Shown: piece after piece, positions 36,701-45,053 of the stretch
How positions within the stretch are numbered: position 1 is the first letter of the stretch
Layout of the letters: the number at the start of each line of letters is the position of its first letter
Origin: Ruegeria_B marisflavi
GTDB taxonomy: Bacteria > Pseudomonadota > Alphaproteobacteria > Rhodobacterales > Rhodobacteraceae
NCBI RefSeq assembly: GCF_025673445.1
Contig: NZ_JAOVQN010000007.1
Coordinates: 109,597 to 173,596, forward strand
Direction of reading: 5' to 3'
DNA length: 64,000 bases
Translations under genes and position numbers: made by a program
Notes under the pieces: generated by a model
What the model saw: the letters and a program-made list of their open reading frames with translations, nothing else
The model's database searches: none
Told to the model about the DNA's origin: nothing

Positions 36701-37360
36701 GACGTTCTGCGCGGCTTTGGCGGCAACGACACGCTGCGGGGCGGCGATGGCGCCGACACGCTCAATGGCGGCGACGGTGACGACCTCATCCTTGGTGGCG
36801 ACACGGCCTCGGATCTACGCGACGTGATCTTTGGCGGCGAAGGCAACGACAGCGTCGACGCAGGCTCCGGCAATGACCTGATCTTCGGCCAGGGCGGCAA
36901 CGACACCATCGCGGGGGGTTTTGGGGTCGACGAGATCCAGGGCCAAGACGGTGACGACGTCATCACCGGCTCGGCCTTCTCCGACCTGGTGTTCGGCGGT
37001 GCGGGCAATGACTTCGTCAATGGGGGGTTCGGGCATGATCGGATCAATGGCGGCAGCGGCGCGGACAAGTTCTATCACCTGGGCATCTTTGATCATGGCT
37101 CTGACTGGGTGCAGGACTATAATGCCGCCGAGGGCGACGTGCTGCTGTTCGGCAATGCTGCCGCTACCCGCGCCGACTTCCAGGTCAACTTCGCCCATAC
37201 CGCCAGCGCCGAGGGCGAGCGCGCCGGGGATGACGCGGTGCAAGAGGCCTTTGTGATCTACCGGCCCACCGGACAGATCATGTGGGCATTGGTCGATGGG
37301 CAAGGGCAGTCCTCGATCAACCTGCAAATCGGTGGCGACGTGTTCGACCTGCTGGGGTGA
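33782..37360 (+). CDS. Giant secreted RTX protein with NIDO-like N-terminus, 1192 aa
   Basis: Residues 1 to about 210 resemble an extracellular nidogen-like (NIDO) domain (MIIGTNGGVTFNLDV, FSIAPFNDDMDTRTLPPG, TPNTFQLEIMD). Then come calcium-binding GGxGNDxL nonapeptide runs, separated by five copies of a 75-105-residue module containing the pattern ASY-x-AT-x-G and NTGEAAGDTY. A single Ig-like domain (about residues 858-940) precedes the final RTX block and the type I secretion region. No cleavable signal peptide is seen. The end of the protein is nearly identical to that of the RTX protein at 21424-22785. Likely role: surface attachment or matrix protein, by family analogy only. Confidence 0.88.
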   Translation: MVDPSLFTTVSDNSLLPFGGTLIAQGDDNEEGPFDITAIFESGFTFGSQTFTEMIIGTNGGVTFNLDVPEVYINNTLLGVPFSIAPFNDDMDTRTLPPGPNPGVYFDTNTDRDSVVVTWNNIGRFSNNVTTPNTFQLEIMDLGDGDAELIFRFFDMQGSNSGFQMGAATDDGLPIYLTGGSATDPLGLAADLETLVGNTGVAGVWQMRVIDGQLQSTDFGGEVQTGNSANNTLNGTGFNDVLSGGAGNDTILGLAGIDTLNGNEDNDSISGGGNADLIHGDDGDDTLRGDDGNDTIFGDSGDDVLYGGSGTNELEGGAGADALDGIGGNAVASYSTSTTGLRVDLSNPSSNTGDAAGDTYNTVYDLRGSAFADELVGDSNNNDIFGGSGNDSLTGNAGIDLLEGNEGDDLLNGGEGNDTLDGGLGADNLIGGTGNDFASYRNATTGIVADLADRTANTGEAAGDAYSEIIGLIGSKLADTLAGNTSGNDLRGDDGDDVLIGRDGNDTLRGDDQDDILNGGLGADQLNGGAGTDTASYADATSGLMVVLLNPGSNTGEAAGDTYLSIENLLGSGFDDNLTGNSSANLIEGGTGNDTLFGEGGDDTLRGGTGEDGLNGGTGSDTADYSEATAGVNADLSNAAGNTGEARGDTYSNIENLMGTGFGDTLTGTNGDNTLSGMAGDDLLHGNGGTDNFDGGEGSDTVSYSGGSFVVVDLEDNSANAGEAAGDTFTGVEHLIGTDNSDDLLGDDAGNNLFGGGNVDNLNGRGGDDTLRGGAGNDSLTGGSGADHFMVETGMGNDVVTDFALGEDSIDFSLLSSAERDAVTFSTNGSGHRVMTLGDGSTMTLTGVAGNSEPTGAVTISGTPQVGETLTANSDGVSDADGIDTSTETGQWLRDGTPIAGATGETYTLVAADIGTQISVRYSYTDNLGTNESVTSAATVPVTSGSLTLVGTPAPDTLEGGEGDDDLSGLGDNDVLRGFGGNDTLRGGDGADTLNGGDGDDLILGGDTASDLRDVIFGGEGNDSVDAGSGNDLIFGQGGNDTIAGGFGVDEIQGQDGDDVITGSAFSDLVFGGAGNDFVNGGFGHDRINGGSGADKFYHLGIFDHGSDWVQDYNAAEGDVLLFGNAAATRADFQVNFAHTASAEGERAGDDAVQEAFVIYRPTGQIMWALVDGQGQSSINLQIGGDVFDLLG

Positions 37361-37368
37361 GGGTCCGG

Positions 37369-37418
37369 CCCTGACAAGTGGGGGGCGGGGTAATGCCCGC
37401 CATTCTCACCTGTCAGGG
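37369..37418. terminator. Long hairpin after the giant RTX gene
   Basis: Outer perfect 8-bp stem (CCCTGACA/TGTCAGGG) with an inner GC stem (GGCGGG/CCCGCC) lies eight bases after the RTX stop. There is no T-run behind it; probably a terminator or 3'-end protecting structure. Confidence 0.6.
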
Positions 37419-37442
37419 AGCACGGAAAACGCTCCGCGACGG

Positions 37443-37498
37443 CGTACAAAACGGTCAATCCGGGGCCAAAGGCACGTACAAAACGGTCAATTTGGGGC
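37443..37498. repeat. Two imperfect 24-bp direct repeats at 32-base spacing
   Basis: The units at 37443-37466 and 37475-37498 share CGTACAAAACGGTCAAT followed by a two-base difference and GGGGC. The rest of the gap to 37637 shows no clear gene. Multiple short terminal repeats like this occur at ends of IS21-type elements, but no transposase remains, so the element type is only a guess. Confidence 0.55.
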
Positions 37499-37637
37499 TC
37501 TGATCGGGGATCTTGGCAACCCTTGGCGTTGTCGTGGTGGCAGCCCGCATCGTGGGCCGCCTGGTCTCAGATCGGTGGCGCCCGGCCTGATTGAAAGGCA
37601 GCCATGTTTGATTTGGTTCCGTTTTTGGTCGGCGGCT

Positions 37638-38378
37638 CTAACTGAACAACCGGCCCAATTCCGGCCTGCTGTCCCGTATACCCGCGAGGTGCAGCATGTG
37701 CCAACCAAGGGCAAGGTTGCTTGACACCACCGGCACACCGATACGTTTTTCGACGGCGGGAATGACATTCAGGCACCGCAGATTGGTGCAGGATACGACA
37801 ACCGCATCGCAAGGCGCCTGCCCCGCAACCCGTTCGACCGCTGCGGCAATCGACGCCTCGGAAATCCGCGCCACCACCCGGTCGTCACCTTCCTCGAACG
37901 AACCGAAACCGGCGATCTCGAACCCGGCCTCTTCCAGTTTTCCACGCATCCCGGCCGAAACTTCGGGAATGTAAGGCGTTACAAAACCCAGTTTTTTTAC
38001 CCCAAGATGCCGACATGCCGCGATGATCGCGGCCAGCGGATCGGTCACCCGCGCTCCGGCGCATACGCTCTCGATCGCACGGGCCACATTCGCCGAACCG
38101 ATCACGGTCGAGGCCGAGGTGCAGCCGAACCCGATGGCATCGAAGCGCAGCGACGATGGCATCAGCCGGGCCGAAGCGGGCAAATCTTGCTCCATCCGCG
38201 CCAGAGTATCGGGCCGGATCTCGGGCACCATCGGGATGCGGCTGTGATAGAGCGCGACCCCGGCCAAATCCATCATTCGCGCAAACTCAGGCTCCAGCGT
38301 TTCGTCGGTCTCGAGCACGATAACACCCAATGTCGCCCGCGTGCCGATCCCCTCGTCAGTGGTGAAATCTATTTTCAT
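37638..38378 (-). CDS. Asp/Glu racemase superfamily protein (maleate isomerase / arylmalonate decarboxylase-like)
   Basis: A 246-residue protein with the two-cysteine arrangement of this superfamily: Cys86 in GFGCTSAS and Cys197 in VVSCTNLRCL. It opens GTRATLGVIVLETDETLEPEF, typical of the maleate isomerase and EutA-like branch. It would catalyse proton shuffling or decarboxylation on a small acid. It is the last gene of a three-gene operon with M24 and M20 enzymes, nine bases after the M24 stop. The combination resembles clusters for breakdown of ectoine-like or N-acylated compounds, but the substrate is not shown. Confidence 0.8.
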   Translation of the reverse strand: MKIDFTTDEGIGTRATLGVIVLETDETLEPEFARMMDLAGVALYHSRIPMVPEIRPDTLARMEQDLPASARLMPSSLRFDAIGFGCTSASTVIGSANVARAIESVCAGARVTDPLAAIIAACRHLGVKKLGFVTPYIPEVSAGMRGKLEEAGFEIAGFGSFEEGDDRVVARISEASIAAAVERVAGQAPCDAVVVSCTNLRCLNVIPAVEKRIGVPVVSSNLALGWHMLHLAGIRDSRPELGRLFS

Positions 38379-38387
38379 TACAACCTC

Positions 38388-39554
38388 TTAGATGATGGGA
38401 AGCTCGGGCGCGGCCCGTTCCGTCAGAAGTTGCGCCCCGCCCTTGCGCACCACGATGTTTTCCTCATGCACCATGATCCGCCCGTCCCCATAGCTGAGCG
38501 ATGGTTCCAGCGTCAGCACCATGTTTTCCACGATTTCGGTTGTATCCCAAGCGGCATGTGACGGCCATTCGGTCAGTTGCATGCCCAGGCCGTGCCCAAG
38601 CCTCCCGACATCGCCACCCCGGCTGTCCACCTCGGCGATAACACCCTGCATTGCCTTGAAAATATCTCGGCATGTCGCTCCGGGGCGTGCCGTGGCCAAA
38701 CCGGCCTCGGTCGCGCGCCAGAGCACGTCATAGGCCCGACGAGAGGCGTCGTCGGCACTGCCTATGGCCCAGTTGCGGTCGAAATCGCAAAAATATCCAT
38801 CCCAGGTCGACCCGGTATCGAGCATCAGGATATCGCCCCGCGCCAGCGGACGGCGCGAGGGAGGCGAGATCACGTCGTGATATCCGCCTTGATCGGCACC
38901 ACCCACCAGATAAGGAATGTCATCAGCCCCCTGCCTCAGCATCTCGCGGCGGAAGGTCCGAAACACATCCTCCAGCGGCTGCCCCTGATACGCCATCTCG
39001 GGCAATCGGGCAAAGCTGCGCGAGGCTATTGCGGAGGCATAACCAATCTTTTCGACCTCTCTCTCGGACTTCACCATGCGCAGATCCCGGATCAGACCAG
39101 TCGCATCCGCGATCCGCAGCCCGGCAAGCCCGGCCAGCAGCCGTTCGTAATCATTGAGCGGCATACGCAGATGGGTTTCGTGCCCTTTCAACAAACCAAC
39201 GACTTCCCTGCGCGACGCATGAGGTGCAAGCAATTCGGTCAGCAGGCTGATCCCGTCATCGTCAGGTGCCGGCGCGCTCCAGGTCCGGATATCCTCGATC
39301 CAGGTTGCGCGCATCAGTTCGGCTCCGATCTCGGGGATGACCGCCACCGGCTTGCCCGTGGCGGGCACGAACAGGAACCAGGGACGTGTCGGGCTTTGCC
39401 AGAACAGCGTGTGAAACCCGCTGAAATAGCGCATCTCGGGTTCCGTAGTCAGCAACAGACCCGCCAACCCGTCCCGGGCCATGGCTGCCTGCGCCTTGGC
39501 GGTGCGCGTCGCAAATTCGGCCTCGGGGAAACCTCTTTCGGGTATCGTGGTCAT
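38388..39554 (-). CDS. M24-family metallopeptidase (Xaa-Pro dipeptidase/creatinase-like)
   Basis: A 388-residue protein. The start at 39554 (MTTIPERGFPEAEF) follows AGGAG and overlaps the stop of the M20 gene (ATGA). The N-terminal creatinase-type domain (TTEPEMRYFSGFHTLFWQSP) is followed by the pita-bread domain with metal ligands: LDTGSTWDGYFCDFDR, RLGHGLGMQLTEWP, LTLEPS and MVHEEN. Ectoine hydrolase DoeA also belongs to this superfamily, but the N-terminal domain here does not look like DoeA to me. It probably hydrolyses an amide or a proline-type peptide bond in the shared pathway. Confidence 0.85.
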   Translation of the reverse strand: MTTIPERGFPEAEFATRTAKAQAAMARDGLAGLLLTTEPEMRYFSGFHTLFWQSPTRPWFLFVPATGKPVAVIPEIGAELMRATWIEDIRTWSAPAPDDDGISLLTELLAPHASRREVVGLLKGHETHLRMPLNDYERLLAGLAGLRIADATGLIRDLRMVKSEREVEKIGYASAIASRSFARLPEMAYQGQPLEDVFRTFRREMLRQGADDIPYLVGGADQGGYHDVISPPSRRPLARGDILMLDTGSTWDGYFCDFDRNWAIGSADDASRRAYDVLWRATEAGLATARPGATCRDIFKAMQGVIAEVDSRGGDVGRLGHGLGMQLTEWPSHAAWDTTEIVENMVLTLEPSLSYGDGRIMVHEENIVVRKGGAQLLTERAAPELPII

Positions 39555-40702
39555 TCGTGCTCCTGTCGGCAAGGCAGCCGGTCCTGAACCAGCCTGACCC
39601 AGAATTCTGCGCCAATTGGCAACAGCGCATCGTTGAAATCGTAGTTCGAGGAATGGAGCGGCTGGCCGTGCGCGCCCTCTTCACCATTACCAAGCAGCAG
39701 GAAACACCCCGGCACCTTGGCCGAAAATTGCGCGAAATCCTCGGAAAAACTCATCGGCGCGCGGTCGCGAACCAGATCGCAGCCAGCGGCCTCGGCCGCC
39801 CTGTAGACAGCTTCGACCGGGACGGGGGCGTTGATCGTTTCGACAAACTGCGTATCGAAAGCCACAGCGGCGGAAATGCCATGTGCTGCCGCGACGCCCT
39901 GTGCCATCTGTCGCATGAGATGCTCCACGGTGCCCCGATCCTCCGGCGACCGGGACCGGAAATCACCTTTTAGCGTGGCCTTGCCCGGCAGCACATTGCG
40001 CAGACCGTCGGTCAGGAACTCGGTGACGGAAACCACTACCCCAGCACCCGGGGCCATCTTGCGCGAGACAATCGTCTGAAGCGCGGTCACGATCTCGGCG
40101 CCGACGGTGATGGCATCGACACCGGTCTGGGGCATCGAGGCATGGCCGCCCTGCCCCTTGATCTCGATCTCGAACAAGGTCTCGCTGTTGCAGATGATCC
40201 CGGCACGGGTCGACACCTGCCCCACCGGTGCTCCGGGCAGGTTGTGGATGGCATAGACCTCTTCCACCGGGAACCGATCCAGTACGCCCTCGTCCAGCAT
40301 GGCGCGTGCACCCAGCCCGTGTTCTTCGTTCGGTTGAAACAGGAAGACCACAGTGCCGTCGAAATCCGGCGAGGCCACCAGCCGCTCGGCGGCGCCGAGC
40401 AGCATGGTCGTGTGGCCGTCATGGCCACAGGCATGCATCACATCTGAGGTCTCGGAGGCATAGTCATGCGCCGAGGTCTCGGTGATCGGAAGCGCATCCA
40501 TATCCGCGCGCAGCGCAATCGCACGATTGCCGGTGCCATTCCTCAGAACCCCGACAACACCCACCCCTTCGTGCACCTCCAGTCCGATGTCGCGCAGGAA
40601 CGCGGCGACGACCCGTTTTGTACGATCTTCCCGAAACCCAAGCTCGGGATGCCGATGCAGGTCGCGCCGAAGCAGCATCATCCGAGATTCAAAATCGCCC
40701 AT
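39551..40702 (-). CDS. M20-family amidohydrolase (hippurate/N-acyl-amino-acid hydrolase-like)
   Basis: A 383-residue metal-dependent amidohydrolase. The start at 40702 follows GGAAGGGA and gives MGDFESRMMLLRRDLHRHPELGF, the usual N-terminus. Metal-binding motifs seen: HACGHDGHT (about residues 91-99) and FLFQPNEEHGLGA (about 123-135). The family removes acyl groups from amino acids. It overlaps the M24 gene by four bases, and an Lrp-type regulator gene lies 140 bases upstream in the same direction. Confidence 0.88.
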   Translation of the reverse strand: MGDFESRMMLLRRDLHRHPELGFREDRTKRVVAAFLRDIGLEVHEGVGVVGVLRNGTGNRAIALRADMDALPITETSAHDYASETSDVMHACGHDGHTTMLLGAAERLVASPDFDGTVVFLFQPNEEHGLGARAMLDEGVLDRFPVEEVYAIHNLPGAPVGQVSTRAGIICNSETLFEIEIKGQGGHASMPQTGVDAITVGAEIVTALQTIVSRKMAPGAGVVVSVTEFLTDGLRNVLPGKATLKGDFRSRSPEDRGTVEHLMRQMAQGVAAAHGISAAVAFDTQFVETINAPVPVEAVYRAAEAAGCDLVRDRAPMSFSEDFAQFSAKVPGCFLLLGNGEEGAHGQPLHSSNYDFNDALLPIGAEFWVRLVQDRLPCRQEHE

Positions 40703-40842
40703 CCAGGTCCCTTCCGGCCAGTTGCACCATTCATAGCGCAATCGATTGCGGGTTAGGCATCACCGGGCGGTCACTGCGGCAAAAAGATTTTCGCGAACGG
40801 GCGGTTTGCCGACCGGTTTCGATAGCTCTTTCCGGGCGCTGC

Positions 40843-41307
40843 TCAGATCGGCAGTTCCAGCCCGACCTTTGTCCGCTCCATCGCCACAGATGTCCGGAAC
40901 CGCCTGACATTCGAATTCTCAAAGAACAGCCGGTGCGTCAGCGCCTCGAAGTCCTGCATGTCGCGGGCGGTACAGATCAGAATGAAATCCGCCTCGCCCG
41001 TCACATAGTAGCATTGCTGCACCTGCGGTTCGGCCTTGGCCCGTTTACGGAACAGATCCAGTTGTTGCAGCGATTCCCGTTCCAGTTCGACCAGAACGAC
41101 AAATGTCATGCGACAGTCGAACTGCGACGGGTCGAGCACCGCGACTTCCCTCTGGATCAGTTTTGCATCGCGCATCCGCTTGAGCCGGCGCTGAACCGAG
41201 GGGACCGACAGGCCGCATTCATAGGCCAGCTGCTCCAGCCCGGCACGGCTGTCTTTCTGCAACACGCGCAGAACCGTCAGGTCAGCGTCATCGAGAACCA
41301 GGGACAT
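40843..41307 (-). CDS. Lrp/AsnC-family transcriptional regulator
   Basis: A 154-residue regulator with an N-terminal winged HTH (LTVLRVLQKDSRAGLEQLAYECGLSVPSVQRRLKRM) and a C-terminal RAM ligand-binding domain (about residues 65-145). It is divergent from the PLP-lyase gene and upstream of the M20-M24-racemase genes, so it is placed to regulate both. Members of this family respond to amino acids, in keeping with a pathway that ends in amino-acid breakdown. Confidence 0.9.
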   Translation of the reverse strand: MSLVLDDADLTVLRVLQKDSRAGLEQLAYECGLSVPSVQRRLKRMRDAKLIQREVAVLDPSQFDCRMTFVVLVELERESLQQLDLFRKRAKAEPQVQQCYYVTGEADFILICTARDMQDFEALTHRLFFENSNVRRFRTSVAMERTKVGLELPI

Positions 41308-41408
41308 GTCGAATCCTTACGCTATGGGTCGGGATGTCGAGAAATATTATCGGTCTTCCGGCCAGATATGAACACATCGGCTCGCAAACCTTCTGTAATT
41401 TGCCGATC

Positions 41409-42458
41409 ATGACACACGCACAATCCCTCGACTTCACCCCCGATTTCGCGCGCGCCTTGCGGTTTTTCAGAACTCAGGCGTCTTATACCGTCTCGCCCCT
41501 GCACCAATTGACCGGACGGGATAGCATTACGGTCCTTGCCAAGGACGAAACCGGTCGGATGGGTCTGGGAGCGTTCAAGGCCCTGGGCGCGCCCTATGCC
41601 GTTGCGCGCATATTGGACGCCGCCTGGCACCGGCAAACCGGCGAGACACTGACGCCCGCGCGCTATCAAGATGACGATGTGCGTGCCTTCGCGGCAGAGT
41701 TCACCTTTGTCTGCGCCAGCGCGGGCAATCACGGAATGGGCGTTGCCGCAGGTGCGGCCGCGATGGGCGCCAAGGCGCGTATCCATCTTGCGGCCACGGT
41801 GCCCGGCGGTTTTGCGGATCGTCTGCGCGCCTTGAGGGCTGAGGTGGTCCGCTCGGGCAAGGTCTATGATGAAAGTGTCGCCGCCGCCGTCGCCGATGCC
41901 GAAAGCTCCGGCGCCGTCCTGCTCGCCGATGGCACCTGGCCGGGGTATACAGAAATCCCGAAATGGGTGATGGAAGGGTACTGCGTCATCGCCGAAGAGC
42001 TGCGCGAAAGCTTCGAAGCCTCCGGCCAGTGGCCGACCCATGTCTTTCTTCAGGCGGGTGTCGGCGGGCTGGCCGCCGCCATGGCGTACATGATCCGTCT
42101 GAACTGGTCGCAACAGCCCGAGTTGATCGTCGTCGAACCTGAATTCGCTGCCTGCTTGCAGACCAGCCATCGCGCCGGTCACCCGGCCCGCGCCGACGGC
42201 CCAGAATCCGACATGGGGCGACTTGACTGCAAAGAGCCCTCCATCGTCGCTTGGGCCGCGCTTGAGGCGGCCGGGGTCACTTATTTTGCACTCTCCGAAG
42301 CGGAAGGCGCAGCCGCAGCCGATGCGGTCACCGAACTAGGTATTCCAACCACCCCGTCCGGAGCGGCCGGATATGCCGGGGTTCTCAAGCACCCAATGAC
42401 GGCAGTTGGCGGTGAGGTATTCCGCCCCCTGATCATCGTGTCAGAAGGCCGAACGTAA
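41409..42458 (+). CDS. PLP-dependent ammonia-lyase (diaminopropionate ammonia-lyase / threonine dehydratase-like)
   Basis: A 349-residue fold-type II PLP enzyme. The likely PLP lysine is Lys57 (GLGAFKALGAPYAV). It has the phosphate/substrate loop CASAGNHGMGVA, a glycine-rich loop (QAGVGGLAAAMAYM) and a C-terminal TPSGAAGYAG motif. The general pattern (DETGRMGLGAFKALG) is that of diaminopropionate ammonia-lyase. The start was set at 41409; a longer frame begins at 41334 but gives an atypical N-terminus. It would remove ammonia from an amino acid produced by the divergent amidohydrolase operon; that link is inferred. Confidence 0.82.
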   Translation: MTHAQSLDFTPDFARALRFFRTQASYTVSPLHQLTGRDSITVLAKDETGRMGLGAFKALGAPYAVARILDAAWHRQTGETLTPARYQDDDVRAFAAEFTFVCASAGNHGMGVAAGAAAMGAKARIHLAATVPGGFADRLRALRAEVVRSGKVYDESVAAAVADAESSGAVLLADGTWPGYTEIPKWVMEGYCVIAEELRESFEASGQWPTHVFLQAGVGGLAAAMAYMIRLNWSQQPELIVVEPEFAACLQTSHRAGHPARADGPESDMGRLDCKEPSIVAWAALEAAGVTYFALSEAEGAAAADAVTELGIPTTPSGAAGYAGVLKHPMTAVGGEVFRPLIIVSEGRT

Positions 42459-42800
42459 CAGGCGCAAGCGATTCTTTCAGACGAATGGCACAGAAAGCTC
42501 GAAAAACAGAATACTCGCTTCGCTTGCCGTACCAATTCAACGTAATTGACCCCGGGTGAACTAGCGAGTTACCCCGGGGTCATATAGTTCTAGAATACAC
42601 CCATCGGCGGCCTGGCTGCGGACGCAAGTCAGTTCCTGCGCCCGCCCGCGAAACATGCACACTCGTCCCGAAAAACCAAGTAAGGTGGCCACTCACCTCC
42701 ACCCTACAAAGTGCGCCGACACCTGCGACACTGACAGACAAAACCTTATGTGCCTGTGATATTGGTCACAGAACGGCAAAAAATCGTAAACAACTGGAAA
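42459..42800. other. Convergent intergenic region with no recognised gene
   Basis: This 342-base gap lies between the PLP-lyase stop and the NAD-kinase stop. Apart from the hairpin at 42547-42582 I see no coding frame with a credible start and no RNA gene. Confidence 0.5.
42547..42582. terminator. Bidirectional terminator-like hairpin
   Basis: A perfect 10-bp stem (TGACCCCGGG/CCCGGGGTCA) with a 16-base loop, placed between convergent genes. Confidence 0.6.
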
Positions 42801-43562
42801 TCAGGTGAACTGCTCGGAAATCAACCGCTCTTCCAGCCCGTGGCCGGGATCGAAGAGGATGCGGTGCCGGATCGTAGGCTCAGAACGGATCTCCACCCAG
42901 TCGATATCGGGAATCGAGGTTGAATCGGCATCCGCCATGACCGGGCGCTTGTCGGCATCAACCACGTCGAATCGAACCTTGGCAGTCTTGGGCAACAGCG
43001 CACCACGCCACCGGCGAGGCCGGAACGCGGCAATTGCCGTAAGGGCAAGGACATCCGAGCCGATCGGCAGAATAGGCCCATGCGCAGAGTAGTTGTACGC
43101 AGTCGAGCCAGCAGGTGTGGACAGGAGCGCACCATCGCAAACTAGTTCCGCCAGGCGCAATCGCCCATCCACCGTGATCTTTAGCTTCGCCGCCTGCGGC
43201 CCTGCGCGCAGCAGCGAAACCTCGTTGATCGCCAGCGCCTTGTGAATCTGGCCTGACTGATCCATCGCGGTCATCGAAAGCGGGTTGATGATCTCTTCTT
43301 CGGCTGCGGCAAGCCGGTCCATCAGATCGGTTTCAGAATACTCGTTCATCAGGAACCCGATGGTGCCACGATTCATACCATAGACCGGGACATCCAGATG
43401 TTGCGTACCGTGCAGAGTGCGCAGCATGTACCCGTCCCCACCCAACGCGACAATGACCTCGGCATCCCGGGGGGCGACATTTCCGTATCGGCCCACTAAC
43501 GTGGCACGGGCGGTTTGGGCCACCGGGGCATCGCTGGCCAAAAAGGCGATTCTCTGGGGCAT
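42801..43562 (-). CDS. nadK: NAD kinase
   Basis: A 253-residue protein if started at MPQRIAFLASD (43562), which matches the length of short alphaproteobacterial NAD kinases; another ATG 45 bases upstream with a closely spaced GGAAAGG is possible. Catalytic motif ALGGDGYMLRT (about residue 40) and the conserved NRGTIGFLMNEY and STPAGSTAYNYSAHGPI segments are present. It phosphorylates NAD to NADP. Divergent from glyA. Confidence 0.93.
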   Translation of the reverse strand: MPQRIAFLASDAPVAQTARATLVGRYGNVAPRDAEVIVALGGDGYMLRTLHGTQHLDVPVYGMNRGTIGFLMNEYSETDLMDRLAAAEEEIINPLSMTAMDQSGQIHKALAINEVSLLRAGPQAAKLKITVDGRLRLAELVCDGALLSTPAGSTAYNYSAHGPILPIGSDVLALTAIAAFRPRRWRGALLPKTAKVRFDVVDADKRPVMADADSTSIPDIDWVEIRSEPTIRHRILFDPGHGLEERLISEQFT

Positions 43563-43731
43563 CAAATCAAGTTTCCGGTGCTGCGCATTCGGTTCCGAAA
43601 CAATCATACCTTTCCGCCCTAGACCAGACTTGACGCCGCAGTTGGCCATTTCGTCGCTTTACAGCCTTTTGCGGACGTCCGGTTTCCTATAGGAAATCGC
43701 AAAAATCGACCCCCAGCCATGCGGAGCCCCC

Positions 43732-45027
43732 ATGAACGCCAATCTTCGTGACACCGGTTTCTTTACCCAAGCCCTGTCCGACCGCGATCCCGAACTGTTC
43801 GGCGCGATCACCCAGGAACTCGGCCGCCAGCGCGACGAGATTGAACTGATCGCCAGCGAGAACATCGTCTCGGCCGCCGTGATGGAGGCGCAAGGTTCGG
43901 TGATGACGAACAAATATGCCGAGGGCTATCCCGGCCGCCGCTACTACGGTGGGTGCCAGTTCGTGGACATCGCCGAGAACCTGGCCATTGAGCGTGCCAA
44001 GAAACTGTTCAACTGCGGCTTTGCCAATGTGCAGCCGAACTCGGGCAGCCAGGCCAACCAGGGCGTGTTCCAGGCGCTGATCAAGCCGGGCGATACCATC
44101 CTGGGCATGTCGCTGGACGCTGGCGGCCACCTGACCCATGGCGCGGCCCCCAACCAGTCGGGCAAGTGGTTCAACGCCGTGCAGTACGGCGTGCGCAAGC
44201 AGGACAACATGCTGGACTACGATCAGGTCGAAGCACTAGCGAAGGAACACCAGCCCAAGCTGATCATCGCTGGCGGGTCTGCCATCCCGCGCCAGATCGA
44301 CTTTTCCCGCATGCGCCAGATTGCCGACATGGTTGGTGCCTATCTGCACGTGGACATGGCGCATTTCGCCGGTCTGGTGGCTGCGGGCGAGCATCCCTCG
44401 CCCTTCCCACATGCGCATGTGGCCACCACCACCACGCACAAGACCCTGCGCGGCCCGCGCGGCGGCATGATCCTGACCAATGACGAGGACATCGCCAAGA
44501 AGATCAACTCGGCTATCTTCCCCGGTATTCAGGGCGGACCGCTGATGCACGTAATCGCAGCCAAGGCCGTGGCCTTTGGCGAAGCGCTGCGGCCCGAGTT
44601 CAAGAGCTACATCCAGCAGGTAGTCACCAATGCCCAAGCGCTGAGCGACCAGCTGATCAAGGGCGGTCTGGACACTGTGACCCATGGCACCGACACCCAT
44701 GTGGTGCTGGTCGACCTGCGCCCCAAAGGGGTGAAGGGCAATGCCACCGAAAAGGCGCTGGGGCGCGCCCATATCACCTGCAACAAGAACGGCGTACCGT
44801 TTGACCCGGAAAAACCGACCATCACCAGTGGCATCCGCTTGGGCTCGCCCGCCGGTACCACGCGCGGCTTCGGCGAAGCCGAGTTCCGCCAGATCGCAGA
44901 CTGGATCATCGAGGTCGTGGATGGGCTGGCCGCCAATGGCGAGGACGGCAACAGCGTTGTTGAAGAAAAGGTAAAGGCCGAGGTGGCCGCGCTCTGCGCC
45001 CGCTTCCCGATCTACCCGAATCTCTGA
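43732..45027 (+). CDS. glyA: Serine hydroxymethyltransferase
   Basis: A 431-residue enzyme with a fully typical sequence: ELIASENIVSAAVMEAQGS near the N-terminus, the PLP lysine in VATTTTHKTLRGPRGG (about residue 238), and GIRLGSPAGTTRGFGEAEF near the C-terminus. It interconverts serine and glycine with tetrahydrofolate, a central one-carbon step. A strong terminator follows. Codon use and length are ordinary, so this marks core chromosome. Confidence 0.98.
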   Translation: MNANLRDTGFFTQALSDRDPELFGAITQELGRQRDEIELIASENIVSAAVMEAQGSVMTNKYAEGYPGRRYYGGCQFVDIAENLAIERAKKLFNCGFANVQPNSGSQANQGVFQALIKPGDTILGMSLDAGGHLTHGAAPNQSGKWFNAVQYGVRKQDNMLDYDQVEALAKEHQPKLIIAGGSAIPRQIDFSRMRQIADMVGAYLHVDMAHFAGLVAAGEHPSPFPHAHVATTTTHKTLRGPRGGMILTNDEDIAKKINSAIFPGIQGGPLMHVIAAKAVAFGEALRPEFKSYIQQVVTNAQALSDQLIKGGLDTVTHGTDTHVVLVDLRPKGVKGNATEKALGRAHITCNKNGVPFDPEKPTITSGIRLGSPAGTTRGFGEAEFRQIADWIIEVVDGLAANGEDGNSVVEEKVKAEVAALCARFPIYPNL

Positions 45028-45053
45028 TCGGGTCTACCACAGGCTGACTGCAG

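Noticed and set aside
34460..36980. DNA tandem repeats as non-coding element
   Set aside because: The repetition is explained by RTX nonapeptides in one long open frame.
37603..37644. Tiny frame beginning ATGTTTGATTTGG after the repeat scar
   Set aside because: Only 13 codons, no good ribosome site, and it overlaps the end of the racemase gene region; not supportable as a gene.
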